Below are positions 1-10,113 of a DNA stretch of 64,000 nucleotides, one piece after another; the stretch's first letter is position 1; each line of letters starts with the position of its first letter. The stretch is from Mangrovibacter plantisponsor (GTDB taxonomy: Bacteria > Pseudomonadota > Gammaproteobacteria > Enterobacterales > Enterobacteriaceae), in NCBI RefSeq assembly GCF_003182475.1, contig NZ_QGTS01000010.1, forward strand, positions 62,001-126,000. Reading direction: 5' to 3'. Position numbers and translations under genes: made by a program. The notes under the pieces are model-generated. The model made no database searches. It saw only the letters and a list, made by a program, of their open reading frames with translations, and was not told the DNA's origin.

Positions 1-894
1 GTGGCGGCAATTTGCGATGTCTGGCTGGGCTGGCCTCTGCCACTGACAATTATCACCACTCTGGTGCTGGGCCTGCTGCTGGGGGCCTGGAACGGGTGGT
101 GGGTAGCCTACCGCAAAGTGCCGTCATTTATTGTTACCCTGGCCGGTATGCTGGCTTTTCGTGGGATCCTGATTGGTATTACCAACGGGACCACCGTTGC
201 CCCCACCAGCCATGCCATGTCGCAAATTGGCCAGAGCTATTTGCCCGACGGTATTGGCTTTACCTGCGGAGCCCTGGGTCTGATGGCGTTTATCGCCTGG
301 CAATGGCGCGGGCGTATGCGCCGCCAGTCTATGGGCCTGGGTGTACCGGCATCAGCATCTGCGGTGGGCCGCCAGTCGTTCACTGCCGTAATTGTGCTGG
401 GAGCCATTTGGCTGCTCAATGATTACCGCGGCGTGCCAACGCCCGTGCTGTTGCTTACCCTGCTACTGCTGGCCGGCATGTTTATGGCTACCCGCACAGC
501 GTTTGGTCGCCGGATTTATGCAATTGGTGGCAACCTGGAAGCCGCACGCCTGTCCGGTATCAATGTTGAGCGCACCAAAATGGCTGTATTTGCCATTAAT
601 GGCCTGATGGTTGCGGTGGCCGGTCTTATCCTGAGCTCAAGGCTCGGGGCTGGCTCACCTTCCGCCGGGAATATTGCCGAACTTGATGCCATTGCGGCCT
701 GCGTGATTGGCGGCACCAGCCTGGCTGGCGGGATTGGCAGTGTGGCAGGCGCAGTGATGGGGGCATTTATTATGTCTGCACTGGATAACGGCATGAGCAT
801 GATGGATGTCCCGACATTCTGGCAGTACATCGTTAAAGGTGCCATTTTGCTGCTGGCGGTATGGATGGACTCAGCAACAAAACGCCGCGCATAA
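1..894 (+). CDS. xylH: D-xylose ABC transporter permease XylH (5' end cut by window)
   Basis: Inner-membrane permease of the XylFGH importer, which moves D-xylose into the cytoplasm using the ATPase XylG. The visible 297 residues form repeated hydrophobic helices, with the family motifs ARLSGIN and [14 protein letters not shown] in the C-terminal half. E. coli XylH has 393 residues, so about 95 N-terminal residues lie before position 1 and the GTG at base 1 is not the real start. xylR follows in the same direction, as in E. coli. Identification rests on the conserved permease motifs plus the xylR-bax-malS neighbourhood. Confidence 0.93.
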   Translation: MAAICDVWLGWPLPLTIITTLVLGLLLGAWNGWWVAYRKVPSFIVTLAGMLAFRGILIGITNGTTVAPTSHAMSQIGQSYLPDGIGFTCGALGLMAFIAWQWRGRMRRQSMGLGVPASASAVGRQSFTAVIVLGAIWLLNDYRGVPTPVLLLTLLLLAGMFMATRTAFGRRIYAIGGNLEAARLSGINVERTKMAVFAINGLMVAVAGLILSSRLGAGSPSAGNIAELDAIAACVIGGTSLAGGIGSVAGAVMGAFIMSALDNGMSMMDVPTFWQYIVKGAILLLAVWMDSATKRRA

Positions 895-916
895 ATTTAT
901 TAATCTGCAAAAGATC

Positions 917-950
917 ACACAAAGCCTGGGCATTCACCCCGGCTTTGTGT
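917..950 (+). terminator. hairpin between xylH and xylR
   Basis: A 10-bp perfect stem (ACACAAAGCC with GGCTTTGTGT) and a 14-nt loop lie 22 bp after the xylH stop. There is no clean U tract, so it may act as an attenuator or 3' stabilising hairpin rather than a strong terminator. Confidence 0.5.
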
Positions 951-995
951 GTCTTGTGGTATTCAGGGAAAGACTTATCACCAGGAATAACGAAA

Positions 996-2171
996 ATGTT
1001 TGAGAAACGTCATCGCATTACGCTGTTATTCAATGCCAATAAAGCCTATGACCGCCAGGTCGTCGAAGGCGTGGGTGAATATCTGCAGGCCTCTCAATCT
1101 GAATGGGATATTTTTATCGAAGAAGATTTCCGTACCCGTATCGATAATATTAAAGACTGGCTGGGCGATGGCGTCATCGCGGACTTCGACGACCCGGAAA
1201 TCGAAACATTACTGGCAGGCACCACGGTGCCCATTGTCGGCGTGGGTGGCTCTTACCATGACCCGGCGCAGTACCCTCCGGTGCACTATATTGCCACGGA
1301 TAACTACGCTTTAGTGGAACAGGCCTTTCTGCACCTTAAAGAGCGCGGAGTGAACCGTTTTGCTTTTTATGGTTTGCCTGCATCCAGCGGTAAACGCTGG
1401 GCCAGTGAACGGGAATATGCCTTTCGCCAGTTAGTGCAAAAAGAGCAATATCGCGGTGTCATTTACCAGGGTCTGGAAACTGCGCCAGAAAACTGGCAAC
1501 ACGCACAAAACAGGCTGGCGGACTGGTTACAAACCCTGCCACCGCAAACCGGGATTATCGCCGTCACAGACGCACGGGCACGCCACCTGCTCCAGGCCTG
1601 TGAACACCTGCACATTCCGGTGCCTGAAAAATTGTGTGTTATTGGTATAGATAACGAAGAACTGACACGTTATTTGTCGCGCGTGGGGTTGTCATCCGTT
1701 GCCCAGGGAACCCGGCAAATGGGCTACCAGGCAGCCCGGGTTCTGCACCGCCTGCTCGACCACGAAACACCGCCCCTGCAACGAATTCTGGTGCCACCAG
1801 TGCGGGTGGTTGCCCGGCGTTCAACTGACTTCCGTTCACTGCATGACCCGGCAGTCATTCAGGCCATGCATTACATTCGCAACCATGCCTGCAAGGGAAT
1901 TAAAGTTGAACAGGTGCTGGATGCAGTCGGCATTTCCCGTTCAAACCTGGAAAAACGCTTTAAAGAAGAAGTGGGGGAAACCATCCATTCGGTGATTCAC
2001 AGTGAAAAGCTGGAAAAAGCCCGCACACTGCTGATCTCGACCAGCCTGTCGATTAACGAAATTTCCCAGGTATGTGGTTACCCGTCATTACAGTATTTCT
2101 ACTCTGTATTTAAAAAGGGTTACGACACCACACCCAAAGAGTACCGGGATGTACACAGCGAAATGTGCTGA
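996..2171 (+). CDS. xylR: xylose operon activator XylR
   Basis: DNA-binding activator of the xylose genes: a periplasmic-binding-protein-like sensor domain (about residues 1-280) fused to a C-terminal AraC-type double helix-turn-helix (about 285-391). The N-terminus MFEKRHRITLLFNANKAYDR and the C-terminal segment ending PKEYRDVHSEMC align with E. coli XylR without gaps in the parts I can recall. I chose the ATG at 996 because it matches the E. coli start and gives 391 residues. An in-frame open stretch back to 861 overlaps the xylH end and has no homology. xylH lies upstream and bax converges downstream. Confidence 0.96.
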   Translation: MFEKRHRITLLFNANKAYDRQVVEGVGEYLQASQSEWDIFIEEDFRTRIDNIKDWLGDGVIADFDDPEIETLLAGTTVPIVGVGGSYHDPAQYPPVHYIATDNYALVEQAFLHLKERGVNRFAFYGLPASSGKRWASEREYAFRQLVQKEQYRGVIYQGLETAPENWQHAQNRLADWLQTLPPQTGIIAVTDARARHLLQACEHLHIPVPEKLCVIGIDNEELTRYLSRVGLSSVAQGTRQMGYQAARVLHRLLDHETPPLQRILVPPVRVVARRSTDFRSLHDPAVIQAMHYIRNHACKGIKVEQVLDAVGISRSNLEKRFKEEVGETIHSVIHSEKLEKARTLLISTSLSINEISQVCGYPSLQYFYSVFKKGYDTTPKEYRDVHSEMC

Positions 2172-2201
2172 ACCGGGCTTATGCTGGTGAACATAAAGAA
2201 A

Positions 2202-2232
2202 ATGCCAGCCCACATTACTGTGAGGCTGGCAT
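2202..2232. terminator. bidirectional terminator between convergent xylR and bax
   Basis: A 9-bp perfect stem (ATGCCAGCC with GGCTGGCAT) and a 13-nt loop lie between two convergent genes. It is preceded by an A-rich run on the plus strand, so it can serve bax on the minus strand as well. Confidence 0.65.
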
Positions 2233-2262
2233 GTCAGATATCAGCGTTGTTGTTGCTGGTTA

Positions 2263-3084
2263 TCAGTAAGTATTCAGCAACTGCTTGTTACTCTGGAACA
2301 TAGCAAACAGGTAGTTGTTATAACTGCTGCCCTTGGTGGAGTAACCTTCCAGTTTGTGAATCATGTTCGCGGCAGTTAACTCCTGGTCTGCCCGGCGTAA
2401 CTGCGAACGTGACTTACGGAATGAGGAGTAAGCCGGGTGTGTATTCAGGTTGCGCACATACGCCTGCACGGATTCATCTACAGATGAAAACTGTGAATAC
2501 CCTTTCACTTTACCCTTAGCACCTGAGCAACTACGCCCACACTTCATGCCAAACAGATTATTATTCACACGCGCCAGCTTTGATGTCCCCCAGCCGCTTT
2601 CTGCCGCAGCCATGGTTGCCACCATATTCGTCGGGATAATATCAATGCGATCCAGCAAAGTATTCCACGGCACACGGCGCGTATCACCCCGCCAGGACAC
2701 ATTATACTGGCGAGCCAGCCCTTTCAGGCGAGTGCGCTCGGCAGCCGTCCAGTGCCCGGCATAGCGTTTTTGCTGCAACCATTCACGGTCAGCAAGAATT
2801 ACATCATTCTGGCGGTTGATATACGGCATTACAGTCCGGAGAAATGCTTTCTTTCTTGCTGCTCCGGAAGGGTATTTTCGCAAATCAGGAAGTGAACTGC
2901 TTGCACTATTGCGAGAATACTCTTGTTTACTACTAACCGCCTGCTTACTGCCATGAACCTTTGTTACATGAGGCTTATGATTCGTTGTTGTTTCATGTTT
3001 CTTTGCCAGAACCCCGCCGGAAAATCCCAGGGTGAAACACATCAGAATCGTCGCCCCGTATCGTCGTATACGTGTCGACATCAT
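2263..3084 (-). CDS. bax: Bax family protein (glucosaminidase-like)
   Basis: 273 residues, against 274 in E. coli Bax. A hydrophobic signal-like segment (MCFTLGFSGGVLA, about residues 15-27) is followed by a Ser/Lys-rich linker. The C-terminal half is a FlgJ/LytG-like glucosaminidase-type domain with the motif ATMAAAESGWGTSKLA, which carries the presumed catalytic Glu, and NNLFGMKC. Its cellular substrate is not firmly established; by fold it should act on peptidoglycan in the periplasm. It diverges from malS, the same arrangement as in E. coli. Confidence 0.93.
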   Translation of the reverse strand: MMSTRIRRYGATILMCFTLGFSGGVLAKKHETTTNHKPHVTKVHGSKQAVSSKQEYSRNSASSSLPDLRKYPSGAARKKAFLRTVMPYINRQNDVILADREWLQQKRYAGHWTAAERTRLKGLARQYNVSWRGDTRRVPWNTLLDRIDIIPTNMVATMAAAESGWGTSKLARVNNNLFGMKCGRSCSGAKGKVKGYSQFSSVDESVQAYVRNLNTHPAYSSFRKSRSQLRRADQELTAANMIHKLEGYSTKGSSYNNYLFAMFQSNKQLLNTY

Positions 3085-3395
3085 CAGGTCTCCAGGTCGG
3101 ATATCATTTTTCCAACACCTTATTTTTTAAAATAAATAAACAATCAGCAGCAAATTGTAGCAAAAGTAGCGCAATTTTGCACCTTCGGGGAATAGTACAA
3201 ATCCGAAAGGTTGTTATGAGGAATAATCTTATCGCAGAAAAAAATAGGGAAAAAATGGCGGCAGTTCGCATAAATAGCGAAAAATTGTGTCTGAAGTTCT
3301 CCCCCTTGCGTCTCATCCCCCTTCACGTTTACTTCAGGATGAACCGTTGTTTTTTTCGCCATGCCAGACTGAGCAGAAAAAACCAGGATATTCCG
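3085..3395. promoter_or_regulatory. bax-malS divergent intergenic region
   Basis: This 311-bp AT-rich stretch holds the promoters of two divergent genes. The only recognisable site is a MalT-box-like sequence at 3311-3320, reading GGGGATGAGA on the minus strand (9 of 10 against GGGGAKGAGG). It lies about 75 bp before malS, which is a MalT-regulated gene in E. coli. The open frames across the region have no homology. Confidence 0.5.
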
Positions 3396-5426
3396 ATGAA
3401 AATAAAATACCTTGCCCTACTGCTTTTCCCGGCCACCAGTGCACTGGCAGGCTGGAACGCCCCCGGATTACCTGAATTCAGGGAAACACACCCAGGCCAG
3501 TTTCAAAGCCAGGGTGTGCTGAAAAAAGGTGCGCTGCCGCTTGCCCTGCACCAGGGTGACCAGTGCTGGCAACCCGCTGAAAGTATCAAGCTAAACCAGA
3601 TGTTGTCGCTGGAACCCTGCACAGGCACACCGCCACAATGGCGCCTGTTCCGCGATGGCACCTATCATGTGCAGGTAGATACCCGCTCCGGCACGCCCAC
3701 CCTGTTGCTCAGTATCGACAGCACCACCGCAGCGCCACAGAATGTCACCCGGCAATGCCCGCGCTGGGATGGTAAACCGCTTACCGTTGATGTCAGCAGC
3801 ACCTTCCCGGAAGGCTCAACGGTGCGTGATTTCTACAGTGGCGCTACCGCAACCGTCCACCAGGGCCATGTCACGCTAATGCCTGCCGCCAATAGCAACG
3901 GCCTGCTGCTGCTGGAAAGCGCAGAAACCCAACAGACCGCGCCGTTCTCCTGGCATAACGCAACCGTCTACTTTGTGCTGACAGACCGCTTTGTTAATGG
4001 CGACCCCAGTAACGACCACAGCTATGGGCGCAAATCCGATGGCATGCAGGAAATTGGCACCTTCCACGGCGGCGACCTGAAAGGGCTGGCCAGCAAGCTC
4101 GACTATTTACAACAACTGGGGGTGAATGCCCTGTGGATAAGCTCACCACTGGAGCAAATCCACGGCTGGGTTGGGGGCGGAACCAAAGGTGATTTCCCGC
4201 ATTATGCGTACCACGGTTACTACACCATGGACTGGACCCGGCTGGATGCCAACATGGGCACAGAAGAGGACTTACGCCACCTGGTAGACGGTGCCCACCA
4301 GCGCGGTATTCGGGTACTGTTTGATGTGGTAATGAACCATACAGGCTACGCAACACTTGCGGATATGCAGCAATACCAGTTCGGCGCACTGTATCTCAAA
4401 GGCGCAGAGCGGGACAAAATCCTCGGGAAACACTGGACCGACTGGACACCCGGCCCGGGCCAGACCTGGCACAGCTTTAATGACTACATCAACTTCAGTG
4501 ACAAAAACGCCTGGCAAAAGTGGTGGGGGAACGCCTGGGTGCGCACGGATATCGGCGATTACGACAGCCCGGGCTATGACGACCTGACCATGTCACTGGC
4601 TTTTCTGCCCGATATCAAAACTGAATCCACCACACCTTCCGGGTTACCGGTCTTCTATGCACATAAGCCGGATACCCACGCCACAGCCATTGCCGGTTAC
4701 ACACCACGCGACTACCTGACTCACTGGCTCAGCCAGTGGGTGCGAGATTATGGCATTGATGGCTTTCGGGTCGATACCGCAAAACATGTAGAAATGGCGG
4801 CCTGGCAGCAACTAAAAAACCAGGCAACCGATGCGCTCAAAGCCTGGAAACAGGCTAATCCCAGCAAAAAACTGGATGATGCCCCTTTCTGGATGACCGG
4901 TGAAGCCTGGGGCCACGGCGTTATGCAAAGTGATTATTACCGCAACGGCTTTGATGCCATGATCAACTTCGACTACCAGGACCAGGCATCCGGTGCCAAA
5001 GACTGCCTGGCCTTTATGGACATGACCTGGCAACACATGGCCGAAAAACTGCAGGGCTTCAATGTGCTCAGTTATCTGTCTTCCCACGATACCCGCCTGT
5101 TTCGTGAAGCAGGCCAGCGCAATGCAGAGCTGTTGCTGCTGGCCCCGGGTGCCGTACAAATCTTCTATGGCGATGAAACCGAGCGCCCCTTCGGCCCAAC
5201 CGGTTCAGACCCACTGCAGGGCACGCGTTCACAAATGAACTGGCAGGATATTAATGGCAAAGAGGCGCTGACCCTGGCGCACTGGCAAAAGCTGGGGCAA
5301 TTTCGCGCCCGCCACCCGGCAATTGGTGCCGGGGTACAAACCACGCTTCACCAGGCGCGGGGCTACAGTTTTAACCGTGTGCTGGGCGATGACAAAGTGA
5401 TGGTGGTCTGGGCCGGTAATCAATAA
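3396..5426 (+). CDS. malS: periplasmic alpha-amylase MalS
   Basis: Periplasmic endo-alpha-1,4-glucanase that cuts maltodextrins before uptake. A signal peptide (MKIKYLALLLFPATSALA) is followed by an N-terminal accessory domain with paired Cys residues and a GH13 barrel. The barrel shows the region-I motif DVVMNH, the region-II motif GFRVDTAKH (nucleophile Asp), the region-III Glu in WMTGEAWG, and the region-IV motif SSHD. The ATG at 3396 gives 676 residues, exactly the E. coli length; longer upstream frames are not homologous. A MalT-box-like site precedes it. Confidence 0.96.
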   Translation: MKIKYLALLLFPATSALAGWNAPGLPEFRETHPGQFQSQGVLKKGALPLALHQGDQCWQPAESIKLNQMLSLEPCTGTPPQWRLFRDGTYHVQVDTRSGTPTLLLSIDSTTAAPQNVTRQCPRWDGKPLTVDVSSTFPEGSTVRDFYSGATATVHQGHVTLMPAANSNGLLLLESAETQQTAPFSWHNATVYFVLTDRFVNGDPSNDHSYGRKSDGMQEIGTFHGGDLKGLASKLDYLQQLGVNALWISSPLEQIHGWVGGGTKGDFPHYAYHGYYTMDWTRLDANMGTEEDLRHLVDGAHQRGIRVLFDVVMNHTGYATLADMQQYQFGALYLKGAERDKILGKHWTDWTPGPGQTWHSFNDYINFSDKNAWQKWWGNAWVRTDIGDYDSPGYDDLTMSLAFLPDIKTESTTPSGLPVFYAHKPDTHATAIAGYTPRDYLTHWLSQWVRDYGIDGFRVDTAKHVEMAAWQQLKNQATDALKAWKQANPSKKLDDAPFWMTGEAWGHGVMQSDYYRNGFDAMINFDYQDQASGAKDCLAFMDMTWQHMAEKLQGFNVLSYLSSHDTRLFREAGQRNAELLLLAPGAVQIFYGDETERPFGPTGSDPLQGTRSQMNWQDINGKEALTLAHWQKLGQFRARHPAIGAGVQTTLHQARGYSFNRVLGDDKVMVVWAGNQ

Positions 5427-5448
5427 CCGGGTACAAGGCGATACCCGG
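5427..5448 (+). terminator. hairpin after malS
   Basis: A 7-bp stem (CCGGGTA with TACCCGG) immediately follows the malS stop, without a U tract. It is a weak candidate. Confidence 0.3.
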
Positions 5449-5676
5449 GCTGGCAAGTGCCGGCGCGGGTATTTACCGCTAATCACGCACCGGCAAAAAA
5501 AGCGCAGGGGAAGATATAGCAAGTTTGTTAAGCAAAAGACTCCACGATATATTCTGCTGGTTTTACCCATTCCCTCGGCATTTATTTCACCAGACAACAG
5601 AGTTATCTGGTTTGCACATCGATATCTGTGGCGCTATGGTTAGCATCTTTAACAGACCTACAACACTTTTACTGCT

Positions 5677-6930
5677 ATGACGTTTTCACTTTTCGGCGAC
5701 AAATTTACCCGCCATTCCGGCATTACACGCCTGATGGAAGACCTTAACGACGGCCTGAGAACGCCCGGAGCCATTATGTTAGGGGGCGGAAACCCGGCAC
5801 AAATCCCCGCCATGCAGGATTACTTTCAACAACTCCTCGCGGATATGCTGAAAAGTGGCAAACTCACTGATGCGCTTTGTAATTATGATGGCCCACAGGG
5901 CAAAAGCGAGCTACTTGATGCGCTTGCAGGCATGCTGCACGATGAATTCGGCTGGGATATCGATCCGCAGAATATTGCACTAACAAATGGTAGCCAGAGT
6001 GCATTTTTCTACTTATTCAACTTATTCGCAGGGCGTCGTGCTGACGGCCGCACCAAAAAGGTGCTTTTCCCACTGGCGCCAGAATACCTGGGCTACGCCG
6101 ACGCAGGGCTGGAAGAATCGCTGTTTGTTTCCGCCCGCCCAAATATAGAACTGCTCCCGGAAGGGCAGTTTAAATACCATGTAGACTTCGAACACCTGCA
6201 TATTGGCGAAGATACCGGCATGATTTGTGTGTCGCGCCCCACTAACCCCACCGGGAATGTCATTACAGATGACGAGCTGATGAAGCTCGACATGCTGGCA
6301 AACCAGCACGGTATTCCACTGGTGATTGATAACGCTTACGGTGTGCCTTTCCCGGGCATTATCTTCAGTGAAGCCCGCCCACTATGGAACCCCAATATTG
6401 TGTTGTGCATGAGCCTGTCTAAACTGGGCCTGCCGGGCAGCCGTTGCGGCATCATCATTGCCAACGAAAAAATAATCTCTGCTATCAGCAATATGAACGG
6501 CATTATCAGCCTGGCGCCAGGCGGTACCGGCCCGGCTATCGCGAGTGAAATGATTAAGCGCAACGACTTGCTGCGCCTGTCTGAAACCGTTATTCGCCCA
6601 TTCTATTTGCAACGCGTTACCGAAACTATCGCAACAATTCGCCGCTATTTGCCAGAAGAACGCTGCCTTATCCATAAACCGGAAGGGGCGATTTTCCTGT
6701 GGTTGTGGTTTAAAGACCTGCCCATCAGCACCGAAGTACTGTACCAGCGCCTGAAAAAACGCGGGGTTCTGATGGTGCCCGGGCACTTTTTCTTCCCTGG
6801 GCTGGATAAACCCTGGCCGCATACCCAGCAGTGCATGCGGATGAACTATGTGCCGGAACCGGAAAAAATTGAAGCCGGGGTGAAAATCCTGGCGGAAGAA
6901 GTGGAACGCGCCTGGCACGAAGTGCAGTAA
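5677..6930 (+). CDS. avtA: valine-pyruvate aminotransferase AvtA
   Basis: PLP enzyme (class I/II aminotransferase fold) that transfers the amino group of L-alanine to 2-oxoisovalerate, making valine and pyruvate. It has 417 residues, the E. coli length. Visible elements are the substrate-side motif LGGGNPA, the cofactor-site segment SRPTNPTGN, DNAYG, and the PLP-lysine motif MSLSKLGLPGSRCG. It sits between malS and ysaA, as in E. coli. The 250 bp upstream hold its promoter, but I recognise no specific operator there. Confidence 0.96.
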   Translation: MTFSLFGDKFTRHSGITRLMEDLNDGLRTPGAIMLGGGNPAQIPAMQDYFQQLLADMLKSGKLTDALCNYDGPQGKSELLDALAGMLHDEFGWDIDPQNIALTNGSQSAFFYLFNLFAGRRADGRTKKVLFPLAPEYLGYADAGLEESLFVSARPNIELLPEGQFKYHVDFEHLHIGEDTGMICVSRPTNPTGNVITDDELMKLDMLANQHGIPLVIDNAYGVPFPGIIFSEARPLWNPNIVLCMSLSKLGLPGSRCGIIIANEKIISAISNMNGIISLAPGGTGPAIASEMIKRNDLLRLSETVIRPFYLQRVTETIATIRRYLPEERCLIHKPEGAIFLWLWFKDLPISTEVLYQRLKKRGVLMVPGHFFFPGLDKPWPHTQQCMRMNYVPEPEKIEAGVKILAEEVERAWHEVQ

Positions 6931-6962
6931 AGCGTTGCCCGGTGTAACCGCCAGAGCCACAC

Positions 6963-7469
6963 TTACAAGTGCAGAGGGCTGGCGGCCGCCTGCAAACGGC
7001 GCTGGCGGGTTAACGCTTCCAGCGCTTCACCACTCACACACCGTAACGCCCCTGTTGGGCAGGCCTCCACACAGGCAGGCCCGGCATCACGCCCCTGACA
7101 TAAATCGCATTTCAACACTTGTGGGTGCGCCCGGCTCTCTTCGCCCTTAGCAATACGTATCGCACCGTAAGGGCACACCACCATACAGGTTTTGCAGCCA
7201 ATACACGCCGCCTGGGTAACCGCAACATAATCCGTACCACGCACCAGCGCTCCGGTCGGGCAAACACGGGCACAGGGTGCATCTTCACACTGCCGGCACA
7301 TCACGGGTACAGACACACTGGCTGTTTTCTCCACCTGCAACCGCGCCTGAAAGGTTGCGGGCGACAGCGCTGCGCAATCTGCCTGCGCCTGGTGAGAAAC
7401 GGCACAGGCCACTTCACAGGTACGGCAACCAATACATTTGGTGGCATCGGCCAGAATAAAACGGTGCAT
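6963..7469 (-). CDS. ysaA: 4Fe-4S ferredoxin-like protein YsaA
   Basis: 168-residue soluble protein with four Cys clusters of the DmsB/HycB iron-sulfur type: CIGCRTCEVAC, CRQCEDAPCARVC, CIGCKTCMVVC and CDLCQGRDAGPACVEAC. This predicts four [4Fe-4S] centres, so it should carry electrons between a partner oxidoreductase and an acceptor. No catalytic partner lies next to it. Position after avtA and the opening MHRFILADATKCIGCRTCE match E. coli YsaA (YiaI). The true partner is unknown. Confidence 0.85.
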   Translation of the reverse strand: MHRFILADATKCIGCRTCEVACAVSHQAQADCAALSPATFQARLQVEKTASVSVPVMCRQCEDAPCARVCPTGALVRGTDYVAVTQAACIGCKTCMVVCPYGAIRIAKGEESRAHPQVLKCDLCQGRDAGPACVEACPTGALRCVSGEALEALTRQRRLQAAASPLHL

Positions 7470-7588
7470 GAGATTTCCCTTAATAATGCGTTACCCGCCA
7501 GGCGCGGAAATAACAGCCTAAGCGAACCGGCAGCCAACAGCTTTGATCCCACAAGGTAAAGGCATGATTTCCTGAGAATGACTGTGAA

Positions 7589-7608
7589 ATTCAGGCAATT
7601 GCCTGAAT
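7589..7608. promoter_or_regulatory. perfect 20-bp palindrome
   Basis: Bases 7589-7608 form a perfect inverted repeat (half-site ATTCAGGCAA) inside a larger imperfect hairpin. It lies just beyond the 3' end of the minus-strand AraC gene and upstream of ysaA. It could be a transcription terminator for the AraC gene or an operator for ysaA; the sequence does not decide between them. Confidence 0.4.
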
Positions 7609-7617
7609 GCCGGGAAA

Positions 7618-8439
7618 TCAGTCGGAATTGATATGTTCTTTGCAGTAACGGCGCTGCCAGGCGGCAGGGGTCAGGCCCGTTTGTTTGCGAAAAATTTGCC
7701 GGAAATACCCCACATCCTGAAACCCACACCGTGTTGCCACTTCCACCAGCGCCAGTGAATCACTGAGCAGGAGTTTTTGCGCAGCGACTACCCGCTGGCG
7801 GTGGATGGCGTCTGTAATTGTCAGGTGGAACACGCGCCGGTAAACCCTTCCCAGATAATCCGCGCTACAGTGCAGGTTTTGCGCCAGTGATGAAGTGGAA
7901 ATAGCCTGGTGATACTGGGTACGGATGCATTGTTGTGCCCGCCAGGCCAGAGCAATACCACTGCGGGTCTGTGCATCCCGGGCGGGTGCAGTCAGGGAGA
8001 TCTTTTGCAAAATCAGCAGCAATAGCAGCTCAAGCGCACAACTGCGGGTGATGTTTTCCTGCTCAGCAAGAAACTGGCGAAACAAGGTTATCACTTGTTC
8101 AGGGTCGGGAACCTTGCTGTGTTGGGGGAGTGAAATTTTCGCCTGTGGCAACCCAACAGAAGCAGGCACATCATGGACATCAAAATGCACCCAATAGAAT
8201 TTTAAATCTGGCGGGAACACCCCTACACCCCGATGCCTGCGGTGTGGGTACAACACCAGGCTTTCACCTTCGCTAACCTCAAAAACTTTATGGTCTTCCT
8301 GGATCGTAAGTGTCCCTTTTTCCACAAAAATCACTTCCCATGAAGTCAGTGTTCTTTCCGGGTGAATTCCCACTCCACGGGAAATAAACACACCACCATT
8401 TTGTACAGATAAGGGAAAAGAAAGATTAAAATCAATCAT
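7618..8439 (-). CDS. AraC-family regulator of the arabinofuranoside locus
   Basis: 273-residue one-component regulator with an N-terminal cupin-like sensor (motifs WEVIFVEKGTL and LYPHRRHRGVG) and a C-terminal AraC double HTH (about residues 175-270: FHLTITDAIHRQRV, VEVATRCGFQDVGYFRQIFRK, GLTPAAWQRR). It diverges from the transporter-GH127 pair, with a 260-bp shared promoter region, so it probably activates those genes when an arabinose-containing sugar is present. That role is inferred from position. The ATG at 8439 was preferred over a GTG four codons upstream; neither has a strong ribosome binding site. Confidence 0.85.
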   Translation of the reverse strand: MIDFNLSFPLSVQNGGVFISRGVGIHPERTLTSWEVIFVEKGTLTIQEDHKVFEVSEGESLVLYPHRRHRGVGVFPPDLKFYWVHFDVHDVPASVGLPQAKISLPQHSKVPDPEQVITLFRQFLAEQENITRSCALELLLLLILQKISLTAPARDAQTRSGIALAWRAQQCIRTQYHQAISTSSLAQNLHCSADYLGRVYRRVFHLTITDAIHRQRVVAAQKLLLSDSLALVEVATRCGFQDVGYFRQIFRKQTGLTPAAWQRRYCKEHINSD

Positions 8440-8699
8440 ATAAATAAACACCCACCCACTTCACCACCTCTGATTATGCAGAGTGTTGCTGTCAGCAGTA
8501 TTTATTTTTCTCAAGAATCGATCCTCTTCACAAAATTTTCACCAGGTCGGAATCGTCATCTTTTTATACTTTTCTCTTGTCTTGTTGGTCAGGCAACCTT
8601 GTGCAAAATAAAAAGTGTTTGCGCAAACAACAACCAAAGCCCGGCTTATTAGCGGTTTCGTTTCGGGTACAGACAACGCAACACTGCGAGGCGTTAACC
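8440..8699. promoter_or_regulatory. divergent promoter region, araC-type gene and transporter
   Basis: This 260-bp AT-rich region between the divergent AraC-type regulator and its likely target operon should hold both promoters and the regulator's direct-repeat sites. I could not pick out a confident operator or CRP site by eye. Confidence 0.4.
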
Positions 8700-10103
8700 A
8701 TGACCTCTACCCCTATATCACAAACAGACATTGTCACTCAGCGCACTGACACGAAATTATCCCTGCGGGAGAAAATCGGTTATGGCCTGGGCGATGCCGG
8801 CGGGACAGTTATTACCTGCCTTATCATGAACTTTCTGACCTTTTTCTACACCGATGTCTTCGGCCTGACCCCGGCAATTGTCGGTACGCTATTTATTGGC
8901 CTGCGGATTTTTGATGCGGTGTCCGACCCCATCATGGGCATTCTGGCAGACCGCACGCAAAGCCGCTGGGGCCGGTTCCGCCCGTGGCAACTGTGGGTTG
9001 CCCTGCCCATCGGCATTATTGGGGTGCTGACGTTCACCGTACCGGATGTCAGCATGACCATGAAAATAGCCTGGGCGTTCGGCACTTATCTTATGCTATC
9101 TGTCGGTTACACCGCCATTAACGTGCCGTACTGCGCGCTTATCAACACCATGACCACCCGCCATGATGAAGTGATTTCCTGCCAGTCCTGGCGCTTTATT
9201 CTGTGCGGCGTGGCAGGTTTTCTGGTGTCTGTCGGGCTGCCGTGGCTGGTTGCCGAACTGGGCGCAGGCAATGCTGCCAAAGGTTACCAGCTTGGGGTTG
9301 GCCTGCTGTGTGGTATCGCGGTGGTAATGTTCCTGTGCTGCTTTTTCTGGGTGCGTGAGCGTGTACCACTGGCGTTGATGGGCAAATTCAGCCTGCGGGA
9401 ACACCTGGCCGGGTTGCGCAAAAATGACCAGTTATTACTGATGCTGGTGATGTCATTCCTGCTTATCAACGTATTTAACCTGCGCGGCGGCGGCTATATG
9501 TATTTTATTACCTATGTCCTGCACGGTAGCGCCGCTTTTGCTTCGCTGTTTTTCACTATGGTGACCCTGGCGTCTGTTCTCGGTGCCATTCTGGTGAACC
9601 CACTTGCCCGCCGTATTGATACAGTAAAACTCTACTACTACACCAACCTGGTGCTGGCCGCCTGTGCCGCGGGCATGTGGTTTCTGCCCACCGGCCCACA
9701 ATGGCAGACGTTGTGGCTCGGTATTATTCTCAGTAACGGTATTATTCTTGGTTTCACGCTTCCTCTGCACTTTTCCATCATGGCATTCGCCGACGACTAC
9801 GGTGAATGGAAAACCGGTGTGCGTTCTTCAGGTATGAACTTCGCTTTCAACCTGTTTTTCATCAAACTGGCCTGGGCTGCCAGTGCCGGTATCATCAGCC
9901 TGGTGTTTATCTTTGTGGCTTACAAACCCGGCATGGAAAACCAGACCGCCGCCTCACTGCAGGGTATTACCGCCCTTGAAAGCCTGTTACCTGCCGTTTT
10001 TCACCTGTTACTGGCTCTCGCCCTGCGCAAGTGCCGCCTCAATAACCCCATGATGGCGACTATCGCAACCGATTTACGCCAACGCCATGTACACACATCC
10101 TGA
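8700..10103 (+). CDS. GPH-family sugar:cation symporter
   Basis: 467-residue transporter of the glycoside-pentoside-hexuronide family (MelB/YicJ type) with about 12 hydrophobic helices. Signature elements are [13 protein letters not shown] at the N-terminus, [16 protein letters not shown], and GRFRPW in the first cytoplasmic loop. It probably imports an arabinofuranosyl oligosaccharide or glycoside for the GH127 enzyme encoded immediately downstream; the substrate is inferred from that neighbour. The ATG at 8700 starts the conserved region. The open frame extends to 8577 without homology. Confidence 0.88.
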   Translation: MTSTPISQTDIVTQRTDTKLSLREKIGYGLGDAGGTVITCLIMNFLTFFYTDVFGLTPAIVGTLFIGLRIFDAVSDPIMGILADRTQSRWGRFRPWQLWVALPIGIIGVLTFTVPDVSMTMKIAWAFGTYLMLSVGYTAINVPYCALINTMTTRHDEVISCQSWRFILCGVAGFLVSVGLPWLVAELGAGNAAKGYQLGVGLLCGIAVVMFLCCFFWVRERVPLALMGKFSLREHLAGLRKNDQLLLMLVMSFLLINVFNLRGGGYMYFITYVLHGSAAFASLFFTMVTLASVLGAILVNPLARRIDTVKLYYYTNLVLAACAAGMWFLPTGPQWQTLWLGIILSNGIILGFTLPLHFSIMAFADDYGEWKTGVRSSGMNFAFNLFFIKLAWAASAGIISLVFIFVAYKPGMENQTAASLQGITALESLLPAVFHLLLALALRKCRLNNPMMATIATDLRQRHVHTS

Positions 10104-10113
10104 AGAGGTTGTT

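Noticed and set aside
861-995. N-terminal extension of xylR
   Set aside because: Overlaps the xylH end and the intergenic hairpin; the E. coli start aligns at 996.
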